From positions 194,308-258,307 of the forward strand of contig CAWVKS010000001.1 in the NCBI GenBank assembly GCA_963930055.1: a DNA stretch of 64,000 nucleotides. The letters are read 5' to 3'. Made by a program: the position numbers and the translations under genes. Source of the stretch: Pullichristensenella sp963930055 (lineage in GTDB: Bacteria; Bacillota; Clostridia; Christensenellales; Aristaeellaceae). This document shows positions 8,694 to 16,890 of this stretch, piece after piece (the first letter of the stretch is position 1; each line of letters begins with the position of its first letter). The notes beneath the pieces were generated by a model. That model was not told the origin of the DNA and made no database searches. It worked only from the letters and a program-made list of their open reading frames with translations.

Positions 8694-8723
8694 GGAAAAA
8701 CAAAGCCCGCCAGGGCGGCGGGC
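8694..8723 (-). terminator. Terminator hairpin in the leader of the diguanylate cyclase gene
   Basis: On the minus strand GCCCGCC (from 8723) pairs with GGCGGGC and is followed by TTTGTTTTTCCC (8704-8693). It lies between a good promoter (8778-8806) and the cyclase start, so it may be an attenuator. It could instead end transcription coming from the L,D-transpeptidase gene. The remaining leader, 8564-8693, holds no gene I can support. Confidence 0.65.
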
Positions 8724-8777
8724 AGCTGTATCCGGCAAAGCCGCGGGCGCTGAAACGTTACATATGTCTACACATAG

Positions 8778-8806
8778 ATTTTAACATGGATGTGTCGATC
8801 TGTCAA
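8778..8806 (-). promoter_or_regulatory. Promoter for the diguanylate cyclase leader
   Basis: TTGACA (8801-8806) and TAAAAT (8778-8783) are separated by 17 bases on the minus strand. The predicted start near 8771 implies a leader of about 200 bases. Confidence 0.7.
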
Positions 8807-8860
8807 TGGCAGGCAAAGCGCATCGTCAATGCGTGCGATCTTCCATGCCGGCAGGACAAA

Positions 8861-9260
8861 AGCCGCCTCCGGCCGGAGGCGGCTCAGGATGTTGACAAAG
8901 TCAACAGACTGGCAGAGCGTTGAGAAAGCCTGCAAGCCAAGGAAGCTGTACTTGCAGCCAAGGGAGCTTACTTAGACGTAAGAGACCGCAGGATGCAAGT
9001 GCAGCTGACGAGGAAATTTTGCCGGCGGCAAAATTTGTCGCCGAGGCGTTTTTGCCGATCTTTGATCGTCAAAAACGGTCGCCATAGGCGACTTGCAAGC
9101 CTTTGGGCTTGCAACCTTGCGACTGGATTTGACGATCCCAAAGGGCTCGACAAATCCACCGCCGGAAGCAAAAATCGCTTCTGATTTTTTGTATATCAGA
9201 GCGATTTTTGCGGTTGTAGGCTTTGTCAGCGCTCTGAGCCGCCTCCGGCCGGAGGCGGCT
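8861..9260. repeat. 400-bp MITE-like element with palindromic ends
   Basis: An identical 24-base palindrome (AGCCGCCTCC-GGCC-GGAGGCGGCT with shared centre) occurs at 8861-8884 and 9237-9260. Just inside each copy the ends remain inverted repeats of each other: CAG-N5-TGACAAAG on the left, and the same pattern in reverse complement on the right. The interior contains several smaller inverted repeats (for example AATTTTGCCGGCGGCAAAATT near 9016, and a long AAAAATCGCT/AGCGATTTTT hairpin near 9173-9209). No credible protein is encoded. No clear target duplication is seen. Similar intergenic units in related genomes are likely but unchecked. Confidence 0.65.
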
Positions 9261-9273
9261 CAGGGCGCGGCGG

Positions 9274-10890
9274 CTATTGCACGACCACGATGGTGCCGTC
9301 GTCGCAGTTTTCGTAGATCCACTTGGCGTCATCCACGCGCAGGCGCACGCAGCCATGCGAGGCCTTGTGCCCCAGCGCATACAGGGAACCGTAGCGCAGC
9401 GTGCTGGTATCGGGCGCGTCGTAGAGCACCGAGTGGAACCATATGTCCCCGGTGATGCGGAAGGAATACTGCGCCCAGCACTTGAACTTCTGGAAGTACT
9501 GCCAGCGGTTGAGCGGCTCGGTGGAGGCGGTGTAGATGCCCGGCGGCGTGGTGTTGCCAAGGCCGGTGGAGCAGATGAACGTCTTATCCAGCTCGTATTC
9601 GCCGAAGGAGTTCAGGCCGTAGACGTAGACGCGCTGGTCGCTGATACGCACCACCAATTTGTACTTGGTGTTCTTGCCCACGGCGTCCGCAGAGAACAGG
9701 GCGCGCTGCGTCGCCTCATCGGCCACGCCGGTCTCCTCCAGGCGGTTGGCGGCCTGGAATTCGCGGATGGCCACCTCGGTCTTGGCGCCATAATCGCCGT
9801 CGAGTATGCCCTTGGTGACGTAATAGAGCGTATAGAGCCGGCGCTGCAACCTGAGCACCTCGTCGCCGGAATCGCCTCTTTCCAGCGTCCCGTCATAGAA
9901 GAAGAAGTCCTCCGTGGCCAACAGCTCCTGCGCCGCGGCGGCCACGCCGTCGTACATGGCGAAGTTTTCGGCATAGGGGCTGCCGTTGTCCAGCAGGTAG
10001 TCGTAGAAGCGCTCCAGCGCCTCCGAGGTATCCGAACCGTAAACGCCGTCCGGCTCCGCGCCCAGCATGCCGTACTGCGCCAGCGATTCCTGCACGGCCA
10101 GCACGGCGTCGCCCGTGTCGCCGGCGTAGATGTCGTGGGGGACGAAGCGCTCGGCAACGGGCGCGTCCGCGCCAAAGAGGGCGTCGAACGTCTCGCGGTC
10201 GGCCACGCCGGTCACATCCAGCCCGGCATGCTCCTGGAAGGCGAGGACCACGGCCTGGGTGTAGCTGTCGAACACGTCGTCCGGCTCGGCGTCCAGATAG
10301 CCCAGGGCGAGCAGGCGGCGTTCCAGGCGAAGCACTTCCGCGTCCTCGTCGCCCAATTGCGCATCGTTTACGTAAGTGGAACGCCCCTCGTCCAGGAGGT
10401 ACGCCTGCGTCACAGGCGTGGCTTCGCCCGTGGCGCTGACCCAGGAGACGCCCTGGGAGATCAGGTGTTCCTGATACGCCTCCACGGCGCTTTGCGTGTT
10501 TTTGCCGTAATTGCCGTCGGCCTCGTCGTCGAGGAAGCCGAGGAAAATGAGGCGCTCCTGCAAAAGGCGCACGCTTTCGCTCTCGTCGCCGCGGGAAAGC
10601 CCGTCGGGCAGCTGCTCCGCCCGCGCAGAAAACAGCGCCGACTGCGTGTTTTCATCCGGCTCGCCGGTCGCGGGGAGGCCGTTGAGCGCCTGAAAGGCGA
10701 ACACCGCCTGCGTGGTCTGTTTGCCATAGATGCCGTCCACCGCGCCGGACAAATAGCCAAGGTCGGCAAGGCGCTGCTGAAAGCGCTCGACCTCATCGCC
10801 CCGCGCGCCTTCCACCAGGCCATCGGCGAAGGCGGGCAGGCAGACGAGGACCAGTATGGCCGTCAAAAAAAGCGACACCATTCGCCGCAA
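9274..10890 (-). CDS. Secreted L,D-transpeptidase (YkuD) with five peptidoglycan-binding repeats
   Basis: The protein (538 residues from the TTG start) should form 3-3 cross-links in, or attach proteins to, peptidoglycan outside the cell. It has a signal peptide (about 1-23, ending LPAFA). Five PG-binding-1 repeats follow, recognisable by the G-x-x-G-x-x-V-x-x-L-Q pattern and D-G-x-Y-G turns. The C-terminal YkuD domain starts at about 415, with the catalytic signature HKASHGCVRL. The start is uncertain: TTG 10890 has AGGTGA 6 bases upstream, GTG 10899 overlaps that element, and ATG 10881 lies too far from it. A TATAAT at 10921-10926 could be the -10 box. Five binding repeats is more than most family members carry. 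Confidence 0.92.
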   Translation of the reverse strand: MRRMVSLFLTAILVLVCLPAFADGLVEGARGDEVERFQQRLADLGYLSGAVDGIYGKQTTQAVFAFQALNGLPATGEPDENTQSALFSARAEQLPDGLSRGDESESVRLLQERLIFLGFLDDEADGNYGKNTQSAVEAYQEHLISQGVSWVSATGEATPVTQAYLLDEGRSTYVNDAQLGDEDAEVLRLERRLLALGYLDAEPDDVFDSYTQAVVLAFQEHAGLDVTGVADRETFDALFGADAPVAERFVPHDIYAGDTGDAVLAVQESLAQYGMLGAEPDGVYGSDTSEALERFYDYLLDNGSPYAENFAMYDGVAAAAQELLATEDFFFYDGTLERGDSGDEVLRLQRRLYTLYYVTKGILDGDYGAKTEVAIREFQAANRLEETGVADEATQRALFSADAVGKNTKYKLVVRISDQRVYVYGLNSFGEYELDKTFICSTGLGNTTPPGIYTASTEPLNRWQYFQKFKCWAQYSFRITGDIWFHSVLYDAPDTSTLRYGSLYALGHKASHGCVRLRVDDAKWIYENCDDGTIVVVQ

Positions 10891-11019
10891 GGGAATCACC
10901 TCATATCATTATGCGGCGTTATTATACAGGAAAAATATGGCGATGTTATTGCTTTTGTGTATCTCTTTGAACAATTCTGCGCGCATTTTTGTCGATTTTG
11001 CCGCGGGGCGTATAAAGGG

Positions 11020-11044
11020 CGCCCCGCGTCCAGGGCGCGGGGCG
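11020..11044 (-). terminator. Terminator hairpin after the Nudix gene
   Basis: A 9-bp stem, CGCCCCGCG with CGCGGGGCG, lies 6 bases after the Nudix stop codon. The tail CCCTTTAT is only weakly T-rich, so it may be an inefficient terminator. Confidence 0.55.
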
Positions 11045-11050
11045 TGACGG

Positions 11051-11473
11051 TCATTCCGAAGCGGTCTTGCCAAGCAGGTATTTCTGCGCCCGGCGGAAGA
11101 TACGGCGATCCTGTTCGTAGGTAAGGCGCTCGACGGCTTCGCCGGCTTCGACCCATTCGGCCACGGCAACCTCACCCTGCTGCGCCACGGGCGTCTGTTC
11201 CTCAGCGACGGCGATGAAGAACACCACCAGCTTTTCCACGTCCGGCCGCGCCATATAGCGGTTCTCGGCGCGGAAGCGCGTGTCCACCTTTACGCGCACG
11301 CCGGTCTCTTCAAGGATCTCGCGCTCGGCGGTCTGCCGCTCGCTCTCGCCGGCCTCGACGTGCCCCTTGGGGAAGGAGATATGCCGCCCGTGCTCGTGGC
11401 GGATCAACAAAACGTGCCATGCGCCGCTAAACTGACTGAACACCACGGCGCCACAGGATTTTTCATGTCGCAT
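11051..11473 (-). CDS. Nudix hydrolase, probable Ap4A-type
   Basis: This 140-residue protein hydrolyses a nucleoside diphosphate linked to another group. The full Nudix box is present at about 35-57: GHVEAGESERQTAEREILEE followed by TGV, matching Gx5Ex7REUxEExGU. The opening KSCGAVVF and the FPKGH segment are typical of bacterial diadenosine tetraphosphate hydrolases, but the substrate cannot be read from sequence. ATG 11473 is preferred to TTG 11485, which would sit directly on the AAAGGGG ribosome site. It is a single gene with its own promoter and terminator. Confidence 0.88.
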   Translation of the reverse strand: MRHEKSCGAVVFSQFSGAWHVLLIRHEHGRHISFPKGHVEAGESERQTAEREILEETGVRVKVDTRFRAENRYMARPDVEKLVVFFIAVAEEQTPVAQQGEVAVAEWVEAGEAVERLTYEQDRRIFRRAQKYLLGKTASE

Positions 11474-11512
11474 GGGTATGCGCAACCCCTTTGATGTTTT
11501 TTATAAATACAC

Positions 11513-11541
11513 ATTATAGCGCATGAATGTAAAATTGTCAC
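11513..11541 (-). promoter_or_regulatory. Promoter of the Nudix gene
   Basis: GTGACA (11536-11541) and TATAAT (11513-11518) are separated by 17 bases on the minus strand. Confidence 0.7.
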
Positions 11542-11589
11542 GGGATATGTTGAAAATCCTTGCGGCAAAATGGACAAATTTCACCCGCA

Positions 11590-11623
11590 AAAGAAAAGCG
11601 GAAGAGCCGTGGGACTCTTCCGC
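11590..11623 (-). terminator. serS terminator
   Basis: A 9-bp perfect stem, GCGGAAGAG with CTCTTCCGC (11598-11606 and 11615-11623), is followed on the minus strand by CTTTTCTTTT. It lies 12 bases after the serS stop. Confidence 0.85.
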
Positions 11624-11634
11624 GTCGTCCGCGA

Positions 11635-12912
11635 TCAGCGCCTGGGCGCGATCCTCTCCATGCCGTCCATCCAGGGGCGCAGCTTTTCCGGGATGATGAC
11701 GCTGCCGTCCGGCTGCTGGAACTGCTCGACAATGGCGGGCATCAGGCGGCTGGTGGCCAGGCCGGAGCCGTTGAGCGTGTGCACGAACTCCAGCTTCTTG
11801 GTCTCGTTGCGGCGGAAGCGTATGTTGCCGCGGCGCGCCTGATAGTCGCGCGCGTTGGAGACGGAGGAGCACTCCTTGTATTCGTTCATGCTGGGGATCC
11901 ACAGTTCGATGTCGTAGGTGGTGGCCATGGAGGCGGAACAGTCGCCCGCGGCCAGTTTGGAGAGGCGGTAGTGCAGCCCCAGCCCCTCGACGAGGCGGCA
12001 GGCCTTGCCGATGAGCTCCTTGAGCATCCTGTCGCTGTCCTCGGGGCGCGTATAGCCAAACATTTCCACCTTATTGAACTGATGGCCGCGGATCATGCCG
12101 CGCTCGCTGGCGCGGTAAGCGCCGGCCTCGCGGCGGTAGCAGGGCGTGTAGGCAAACAGTTTCTTGGGCAATTCGTCCTCCGAGAGGATCTCGCCGCGGT
12201 AAAGGTTGATCAGCGCCGTCTCCGCCGTGGGCAGCAGGAAGCGGAAGCCCTCCTCCGTCAGGCGGTATACGTCGTCCTCAAACTTGGGGAACTGGCCGGC
12301 GGTGAGTCCGCAGTCATAGGTCAGAAGGTGGGGCGGCAGCATGAAGGTGTAGCCGTCCTTGATGTGTTCGGTGATGAAGTAGTTCAGCAGCGCCCACTCC
12401 AGGCGCGCGCCGACGCCGGTGTAGAGCCAGAAGCCGTTGCCGCCCATCTTCACGCCGCGTTCGTAGTCGATCAGGCCCAGATCCGTGCAAAGGTCCACAT
12501 GGTTCTTCGGCTCCCAGTCAAACGCGGGCTTTTCGCCAAACACGCTCACCACCTGGTTGTTCTCCTTGCCGCCGGCTACCACGTCCTCGGCGGGCAGGTT
12601 GGGCAGCGCCACCACGAAGCGGTAGATCCTGTCCTCCAGGGCGCTCTGCTCCTCGTCCATTTCCTTGACCTGGTCCGCCATTTCCTTGAGCTTGGCCAGC
12701 AGTTCGCTTGCGTCCTTGCCCTGCTTTTTCAGGGCGGGGATCTCCTTGCTCATGCGGTTGCGCTCGGCTTTGAGCGATTCGTTTTCCATCAGCAGCGCGC
12801 GGCGGCGGGCGTCCCACGAAAGCAGCTCGCTAAAGTCCACGTCGTATTCGCGCTTTTTCAAGGCTTCCTTGACATATTCGGGATTGGAACGGATGAGGTT
12901 CAGGTCCAGCAT
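11635..12912 (-). CDS. serS: Seryl-tRNA synthetase
   Basis: The 425-residue enzyme charges tRNA-Ser with serine. The N-terminal tRNA-binding coiled coil (about 28-105) is followed by the class II catalytic core. Motif 2 is visible as CYRREAGAYRASERGMIRGH followed by QFNKVEM, the serine pocket segment as LLPTAETALINLYRGEIL, and motif 3 near the C terminus as GSGLATSRLMPAIVEQF. ATG 12912 is fixed by AGGAGGG 5 bases upstream and by the usual start MLDLNLIRSNPE; the longer frame to 12978 runs into the T-box leader. Expression should rise when uncharged tRNA-Ser accumulates, through that leader. Confidence 0.97.
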   Translation of the reverse strand: MLDLNLIRSNPEYVKEALKKREYDVDFSELLSWDARRRALLMENESLKAERNRMSKEIPALKKQGKDASELLAKLKEMADQVKEMDEEQSALEDRIYRFVVALPNLPAEDVVAGGKENNQVVSVFGEKPAFDWEPKNHVDLCTDLGLIDYERGVKMGGNGFWLYTGVGARLEWALLNYFITEHIKDGYTFMLPPHLLTYDCGLTAGQFPKFEDDVYRLTEEGFRFLLPTAETALINLYRGEILSEDELPKKLFAYTPCYRREAGAYRASERGMIRGHQFNKVEMFGYTRPEDSDRMLKELIGKACRLVEGLGLHYRLSKLAAGDCSASMATTYDIELWIPSMNEYKECSSVSNARDYQARRGNIRFRRNETKKLEFVHTLNGSGLATSRLMPAIVEQFQQPDGSVIIPEKLRPWMDGMERIAPRR

Positions 12913-12924
12913 GGTATCCCTCCT

Positions 12925-13138
12925 AAAAAAATACGCCCCGCCCGACCAACAGGGACGGCGCGCGCGCCGTGGTGCCACCCGTTTTCAAGCAGAAGCTCCT
13001 CTTTGCGCGCTATCGGGCGCACCCGCCCCGCTTTCGCGGGGATGCTCAGGGAATGGAGATCGTGCCTTGCGCCTCCGGCTCGCACCCGCCGCCGTCTCTC
13101 TTCGCGCGCGACCGCCCGACCGTTCCCGTCCTTGCGAT
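12925..13138 (-). promoter_or_regulatory. T-box riboswitch controlling serS
   Basis: The minus-strand leader contains the T-box core GGGTGGCACCACGG (near 12980-12967), and a terminator stem ends in ATTTTTTT just before the serS ribosome site. A GA-rich AGAGAG bulge typical of stem I lies near its 5' end. A TCC serine codon in CTCCATT is a possible specifier. The core departs from the common GGGTGGTACCGCG form. Uncharged tRNA-Ser would favour the antiterminator. Confidence 0.88.
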
Positions 13139-13144
13139 ACCACC

Positions 13145-13172
13145 ATTATAAACCGATTTTGAAAATATGCAA
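13145..13172 (-). promoter_or_regulatory. serS T-box promoter
   Basis: TTGCAT (13167-13172) and TATAAT (13145-13150) are separated by 16 bases on the minus strand, placing the start near 13138. Confidence 0.75.
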
Positions 13173-13264
13173 GCAGGGAGCCGATTTTTAACACGCGGCG
13201 GCGGAAAGCATGCTATAATGGGGCTGGCGTTCGACGCCGTTACCAAAGCGATGGGGGAGAGGGC

Positions 13265-14098
13265 ATGAGGATCACCGCGCGGGCGCAGGCGAAGATCAAC
13301 TGGTCGCTGGATGTGTGCGCCGGCCGCGACGACGGCTATCACGAATTGGATATGCTCATGCAGCGCGTCGACCTTTCCGACGTGCTGACGTTCGAGCGCG
13401 CGCGCTTTTTGACGCTCACCGTCAACGGCAGGGCGCTGCCGGTCGGCGGCCGCAACCTCGTCATGCAGGCGGCGCAGGCGCTCAACGCCCACATGGGCAA
13501 GCGCTTCGGGGCGCGCATCACGCTTTCCAAGGCCATCCCCATCCGCGCCGGGCTGGGCGGGGGCAGCGCCGACTGCGCCGCCGCGCTCATCGCCCTCAAC
13601 CGCCTTTGGGGGCTGCGCCTGCCGGTGGACGAGCTTTTGAAGATCGGCCGCTCCCTGGGGGCGGACGTGCCCTATTGCATCGCCGGCGGCTTTGCCCGCG
13701 TGTGCGGCATGGGCGAGAAGATCGCCCCGCTGGGCGACGGCGAGCGCTTCCCGTTGGCGATTTTGCACGTGGGGCGCGGCCTTTCCACGGCAGAGGTGTT
13801 TTCCCAATACGACCGCCTGGGCGGGACGCTGGGGTTGGACAACGCGGCCCTTGCCCGCGCCATACTCGCGCGCGACCTGGAAAAAATGGACGCGCTTTCC
13901 GGCAACGCGCTGGAAACGCCCTCCATCTCCCTGATGCCGGAGATCGGCGCGGCCATGCGACGCCTGCGGGCGCTGGGCGCGCGCGTAGCGCGCATGAGCG
14001 GCAGCGGCTCGGCGGTATTCGGCGTTTTCCGCACCGCCGCCGAGGCGCTGCGCGCCGTGGACGCGCTGCCCGGCGCGATCTTCACCTGGACGTGCTGA
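13265..14098 (+). CDS. ispE: 4-diphosphocytidyl-2-C-methyl-D-erythritol kinase
   Basis: The 277-residue enzyme phosphorylates CDP-methylerythritol with ATP in the non-mevalonate isoprenoid pathway. It is a GHMP kinase: the N-terminal substrate segment AQAKINWSLDVCAGRDDGYH, the ATP loop IPIRAGLGGGSADCAAAL near residues 90-108, and the C-terminal MSGSGSAVFG near 240 are all intact. ATG 13265 follows GGGGGAGAGGGC. A TATAAT at 13214-13219 may be its -10 box, although no good -35 box is seen. The gene is divergent from the serS leader. Confidence 0.96.
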   Translation: MRITARAQAKINWSLDVCAGRDDGYHELDMLMQRVDLSDVLTFERARFLTLTVNGRALPVGGRNLVMQAAQALNAHMGKRFGARITLSKAIPIRAGLGGGSADCAAALIALNRLWGLRLPVDELLKIGRSLGADVPYCIAGGFARVCGMGEKIAPLGDGERFPLAILHVGRGLSTAEVFSQYDRLGGTLGLDNAALARAILARDLEKMDALSGNALETPSISLMPEIGAAMRRLRALGARVARMSGSGSAVFGVFRTAAEALRAVDALPGAIFTWTC

Positions 14099-14157
14099 GA
14101 AGCGTCCGTCCCCGCCGCCAGACCGAAGGCGGGGCTTTTTGCGCCCAAAAACAAAAA

Positions 14158-14286
14158 TCCCACGGACTCAGACCAGGTATGCCCCGCGGCGCGCGCCAAA
14201 ATCTGTTTAGTGCTGCTGCCTTCCGGCCCTGACACGATTCGCAGCATGACGCCGCACGGGACCCGGTCTTCATCACCCGTGGAACA
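14158..14286 (-). ncRNA. ffs: Small signal recognition particle RNA (4.5S type)
   Basis: The minus strand contains the near-invariant Ffh-binding hairpin GTCAGGGCC-GGAA-GGCAGCAGC. The flanks pair over a long helix: CCACGG near the 5' end pairs with CCGTGG near 14160, and GACCGGGT pairs with ACCTGGTC. The RNA is about 125 bases, so it lacks the Alu domain of the long Bacillus form. A T-rich tail (ATTTTTGTTTTTG) follows the 3' end and a near-consensus promoter precedes it. It forms the SRP with Ffh to target membrane and secreted proteins. Confidence 0.92.
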
Positions 14287-14292
14287 AAGCAT

Positions 14293-14321
14293 AGTATACC
14301 ATAAAGCGCGGCGGAATGCAA
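14293..14321 (-). promoter_or_regulatory. SRP RNA promoter
   Basis: TTGCAT (14316-14321) and TATACT (14293-14298) are separated by 17 bases on the minus strand, with the start near 14286. Confidence 0.8.
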
Positions 14322-14364
14322 GGCTTTTTTGCCTTCCGCCGCGCGCTTTCCACAAATTGGGGGA

Positions 14365-14410
14365 AACGCACCACCCGCCGACGTTCCAGGATGCCGGCGG
14401 GCGGTGCGTT
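14365..14410 (-). terminator. Long hairpin downstream of the RCC1-repeat gene
   Basis: AACGCACCACCCGCCG (14365-14380) pairs with CGGCGGGCGGTGCGTT (14395-14410), allowing G-T pairs. The minus-strand tail is TTTCCCCC, so termination may be weak. The rest of 14287-14494 shows nothing else apart from the SRP promoter. Confidence 0.5.
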
Positions 14411-14494
14411 GGGAAGGCCCGCAAGCCGGAAAAGCAGGGATCGCCGCCGGTTCTGCCCCGGCGGGGCGATTCCGCCGGGCGTCCCGGGACGCCC

Positions 14495-16757
14495 TCAGAG
14501 CGCCTGCCCGCTGTGCGGCGCGCCGACCTCGTCGTCGGGCTCGGCGTATTCGCCATCTTCCAGGTTCAGGCCGATGCCCGTCCAGCTTCCGTAATAGTAG
14601 CTGATGACCTCGCCGTCGCCGATTTGGCCGAATTCGTCGCTGCCGGTGGCGTAGACATTGCCGTCCTCGTCCGTGGCCAGCATGTGAAAGCTGCCCGTGG
14701 ACATGGCCGCGATCTTCAGCCGGTCGAATTCCCCGGCCGGGCCGTCAAATACGAAGAGCTCCTCCTCATACGGCTCCAGATAGAAGCCGTAGCCCCAAGC
14801 GAGCGTGCCGCCGCCCAGCATGCGCGCGCTGGAGGAATCGCCGCCGGCGAACACGGCGACCGCGCCCTGCGCGCCTTCCGCTTCCACGGGGGTAAAGCGG
14901 TCGCTGTCACCGCCGTTGCCGAGCTGCCCGTAGTAGCCCGCGCCCCAGGCCCATACGCGGCCATCGGCGTCCAGCGCCACCATGTGCGCGCCGCCCGCGG
15001 CGATGGAGACCACGTTTTCCAGCGCCACCTGCGTGGGCGCGACCGCGGTCCTGCCCTCGCCGATGCCGAGCTGGCCGTAGGCGTTGTCGCCCCACGCCCA
15101 AACGCTGCCGTCCTCCAGGAGCGCGGCCATGAACTGCTTGCCCACCGCCACGTCCACAATGCCTTCCAGCGGCACCTGCGTCGGGCCGTCCACCGCGTCC
15201 GTGTGCCCCAGCCGAGCTGGCCGAGGTCGTTCGCGCCCCAGACCCACAGTTTGCCCTCTTCATCCAGCGCGGCGGAAATGTCCCGCCCCGCCCAGGCGCG
15301 CGCCACGCCGCCCATGATGGGCACGGGCTCGCTCTCGTTTTCAAATTTGCCGGTGGCCAGCTGGTCGTAGTCGTAGCTGCAGCCCGCGCCGTAGAGCTGG
15401 CCGTCGTCGGTGAGGAACAGCGTGTGGTAATCGCCCGCCGCCACCTGCGTCACGTTTGTGAGCGCCAGCTTTTCCGGCGTCTCGCGCGATTCCTCGTCGC
15501 CCAGGCCGAGCTGGCCGTAATCGTTGCGCCCCCAGGCCCACACGCCGCCGCCTTCGTCGATGGCAAAGGACGTGTAGTATCCCGCCGCTACGGGCAGCGT
15601 CTCGCCGGCAAACGGCTCCACGGGACGCGCCTTGTCCCGCTCCGCCGGGGCGCGGGAGGGACGGCTTTCCCCGGAAAGGTCCACATCCAGCAGCACCCAG
15701 TTGAGATAGGTGTCGCTGTAAATGGGGCCGAGCTGCAGGTAGGTGTTGTCGCCGCGCCCCCAGAGCGTGCCGTCCGCCTCCGCTGCCAGCGCGTGCCAGT
15801 AGCCAGCGAAAGGTCGGCGGCGTCGTGCTCCAGGGGCGCCGGCGCGTCGTCAAACAGGTCGCCCCACAGGTACCAATCGCCGCCGGCGTCGCGCAGGGCG
15901 CACATGTCGCCGCCGGCCTCGATATCCGTGGCCGCCAGGCCGTTTTCGGCGATGAAGGCGTTGAGCGCGTCCTCGCCGCCGCCGAGCTGGCCGTAATAGT
16001 CGTCGCCCCAGACGCGCACCGTGCCGTCCGCCAGCAGCGCCAGCGCGTGGTTGTTGCCCGCGCGCACGCTGCGCGTGTTTTCAAGCCCCTCGAGCGCCAC
16101 GGGCGAACAGACAAACGCCCCCTCCGCGCCGGGGATCTGGCCGTAGGTATTGTCGCCCCAGGCGTAGAGCGCGCCGTCCTTTGTGCGGGCGAGCATGAAG
16201 CCCTGCCCGGCGGCGATCTCAGCCACGCCTTCGAGCGGCACCTGCGCGGGGGTCGTCTGCGTGTCCGTGTGGCCGAGGCCAAGCTGCCCCTTGTCGTTGC
16301 GCCCCCACGTCCACAGCGTGCCGTCCGCCTTCAGGGCGGCGGAAAAATCATGGCTGGCCGCCACCTGTATGGCGCCGTCCATCACCTTCACGGGCATGCT
16401 GCGGTTCAGGCCCTTGCCGTCGCCGAGCTGGCCGTAATCGTAGTTGCAGCCAACGGCGTACACGCTGCCGTCGGCAGTGCGAAACAGCGAATGGTACCAG
16501 CCCGCCGAGGCTTCCACGACGTTTTCAAGCTCCACCTTCTCCGCCTCATAGGACGAAAAGGAACTGCCCGTGCCCAGCCGGCCATACTCGCCCGCGCCCC
16601 ACGCCCACAGGACGCCCTCCGCATCGAGCGCGAAGGAATGGCGGTATCCGGCCTCGACAAAAATGGCGTCCTGTTCCGGCGCGGCGGCATCCTCCGCCAG
16701 CGCGCCGCCCAGGAGGACCAACAGAGACAGAAGGCATGCCCAAATGCGTCTTTTCAT
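14495..16757 (-). pseudogene. Secreted RCC1-repeat (seven-bladed propeller) protein with two frameshifts
   Basis: The original product would be about 750 residues: a signal peptide (MKRRIWACLLSLLVLLGGAL) and roughly a dozen RCC1-type repeats of the form WAWGxNxxGQLGxG, spread over three reading frames. The first frame (start 16757) loses register near 15805, where DLS should continue to AGYWHALAAEADGTLWGRGD in the next frame. The second loses register near 15215, where LGQLG should continue to LGHTDAVDGPTQVPL in the third. Each is repaired by adding one base, consistent with loss of one base from a GG or CC pair. The repeats are well conserved on both sides of each break. This means a recent pseudogene or sequencing errors; a promoter precedes it. 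Function unknown, presumably extracellular binding. Confidence 0.8.
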
Positions 16758-16790
16758 TGGTATTTCATCCTCCCTTTCCCAACTGCCTTT

Positions 16791-16819
16791 ATCATACCGT
16801 ATTGTAAAAAATATTGCAA
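16791..16819 (-). promoter_or_regulatory. Promoter of the RCC1-repeat gene
   Basis: TTGCAA (16814-16819) and TATGAT (16791-16796) are separated by 17 bases on the minus strand; GGGAGG precedes the ATG. Confidence 0.7.
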
Positions 16820-16890
16820 GTACCGGCGCATTTTTGCCACGAATGATTTGCGCCGCGCGCGGGGAAACTGGCGCAAAGGAGGAATGCGAT

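Noticed and set aside
8482..8703. Small minus-strand frame of 73 codons before the diguanylate cyclase gene
   Set aside because: It overlaps the cyclase start and the leader hairpin, has no ribosome site and no recognisable domain.
8705..8771. Known riboswitch class (cyclic di-GMP, preQ1, fluoride, folate)
   Set aside because: None of the conserved bases of these classes could be matched by eye, so only an unnamed attenuator is proposed.
9069..9560. Minus-strand frame crossing the MITE-like element
   Set aside because: It runs through the palindromic end and the 3' part of the L,D-transpeptidase gene in another frame, and is rich in Arg, Ser and Pro without any domain.
12913..12978. N-terminal extension of SerS
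   Set aside because: It would translate the T-box terminator; AGGAGGG and the conserved MLDLNLIRSNPE mark ATG 12912. The same reasoning excludes the extension of ThrS to 42766.
16570..16890. N-terminal extension of the ferritin-like protein
   Set aside because: The extension lies inside the RCC1 gene and the divergent promoter region, and a strong ribosome site marks ATG 16891.
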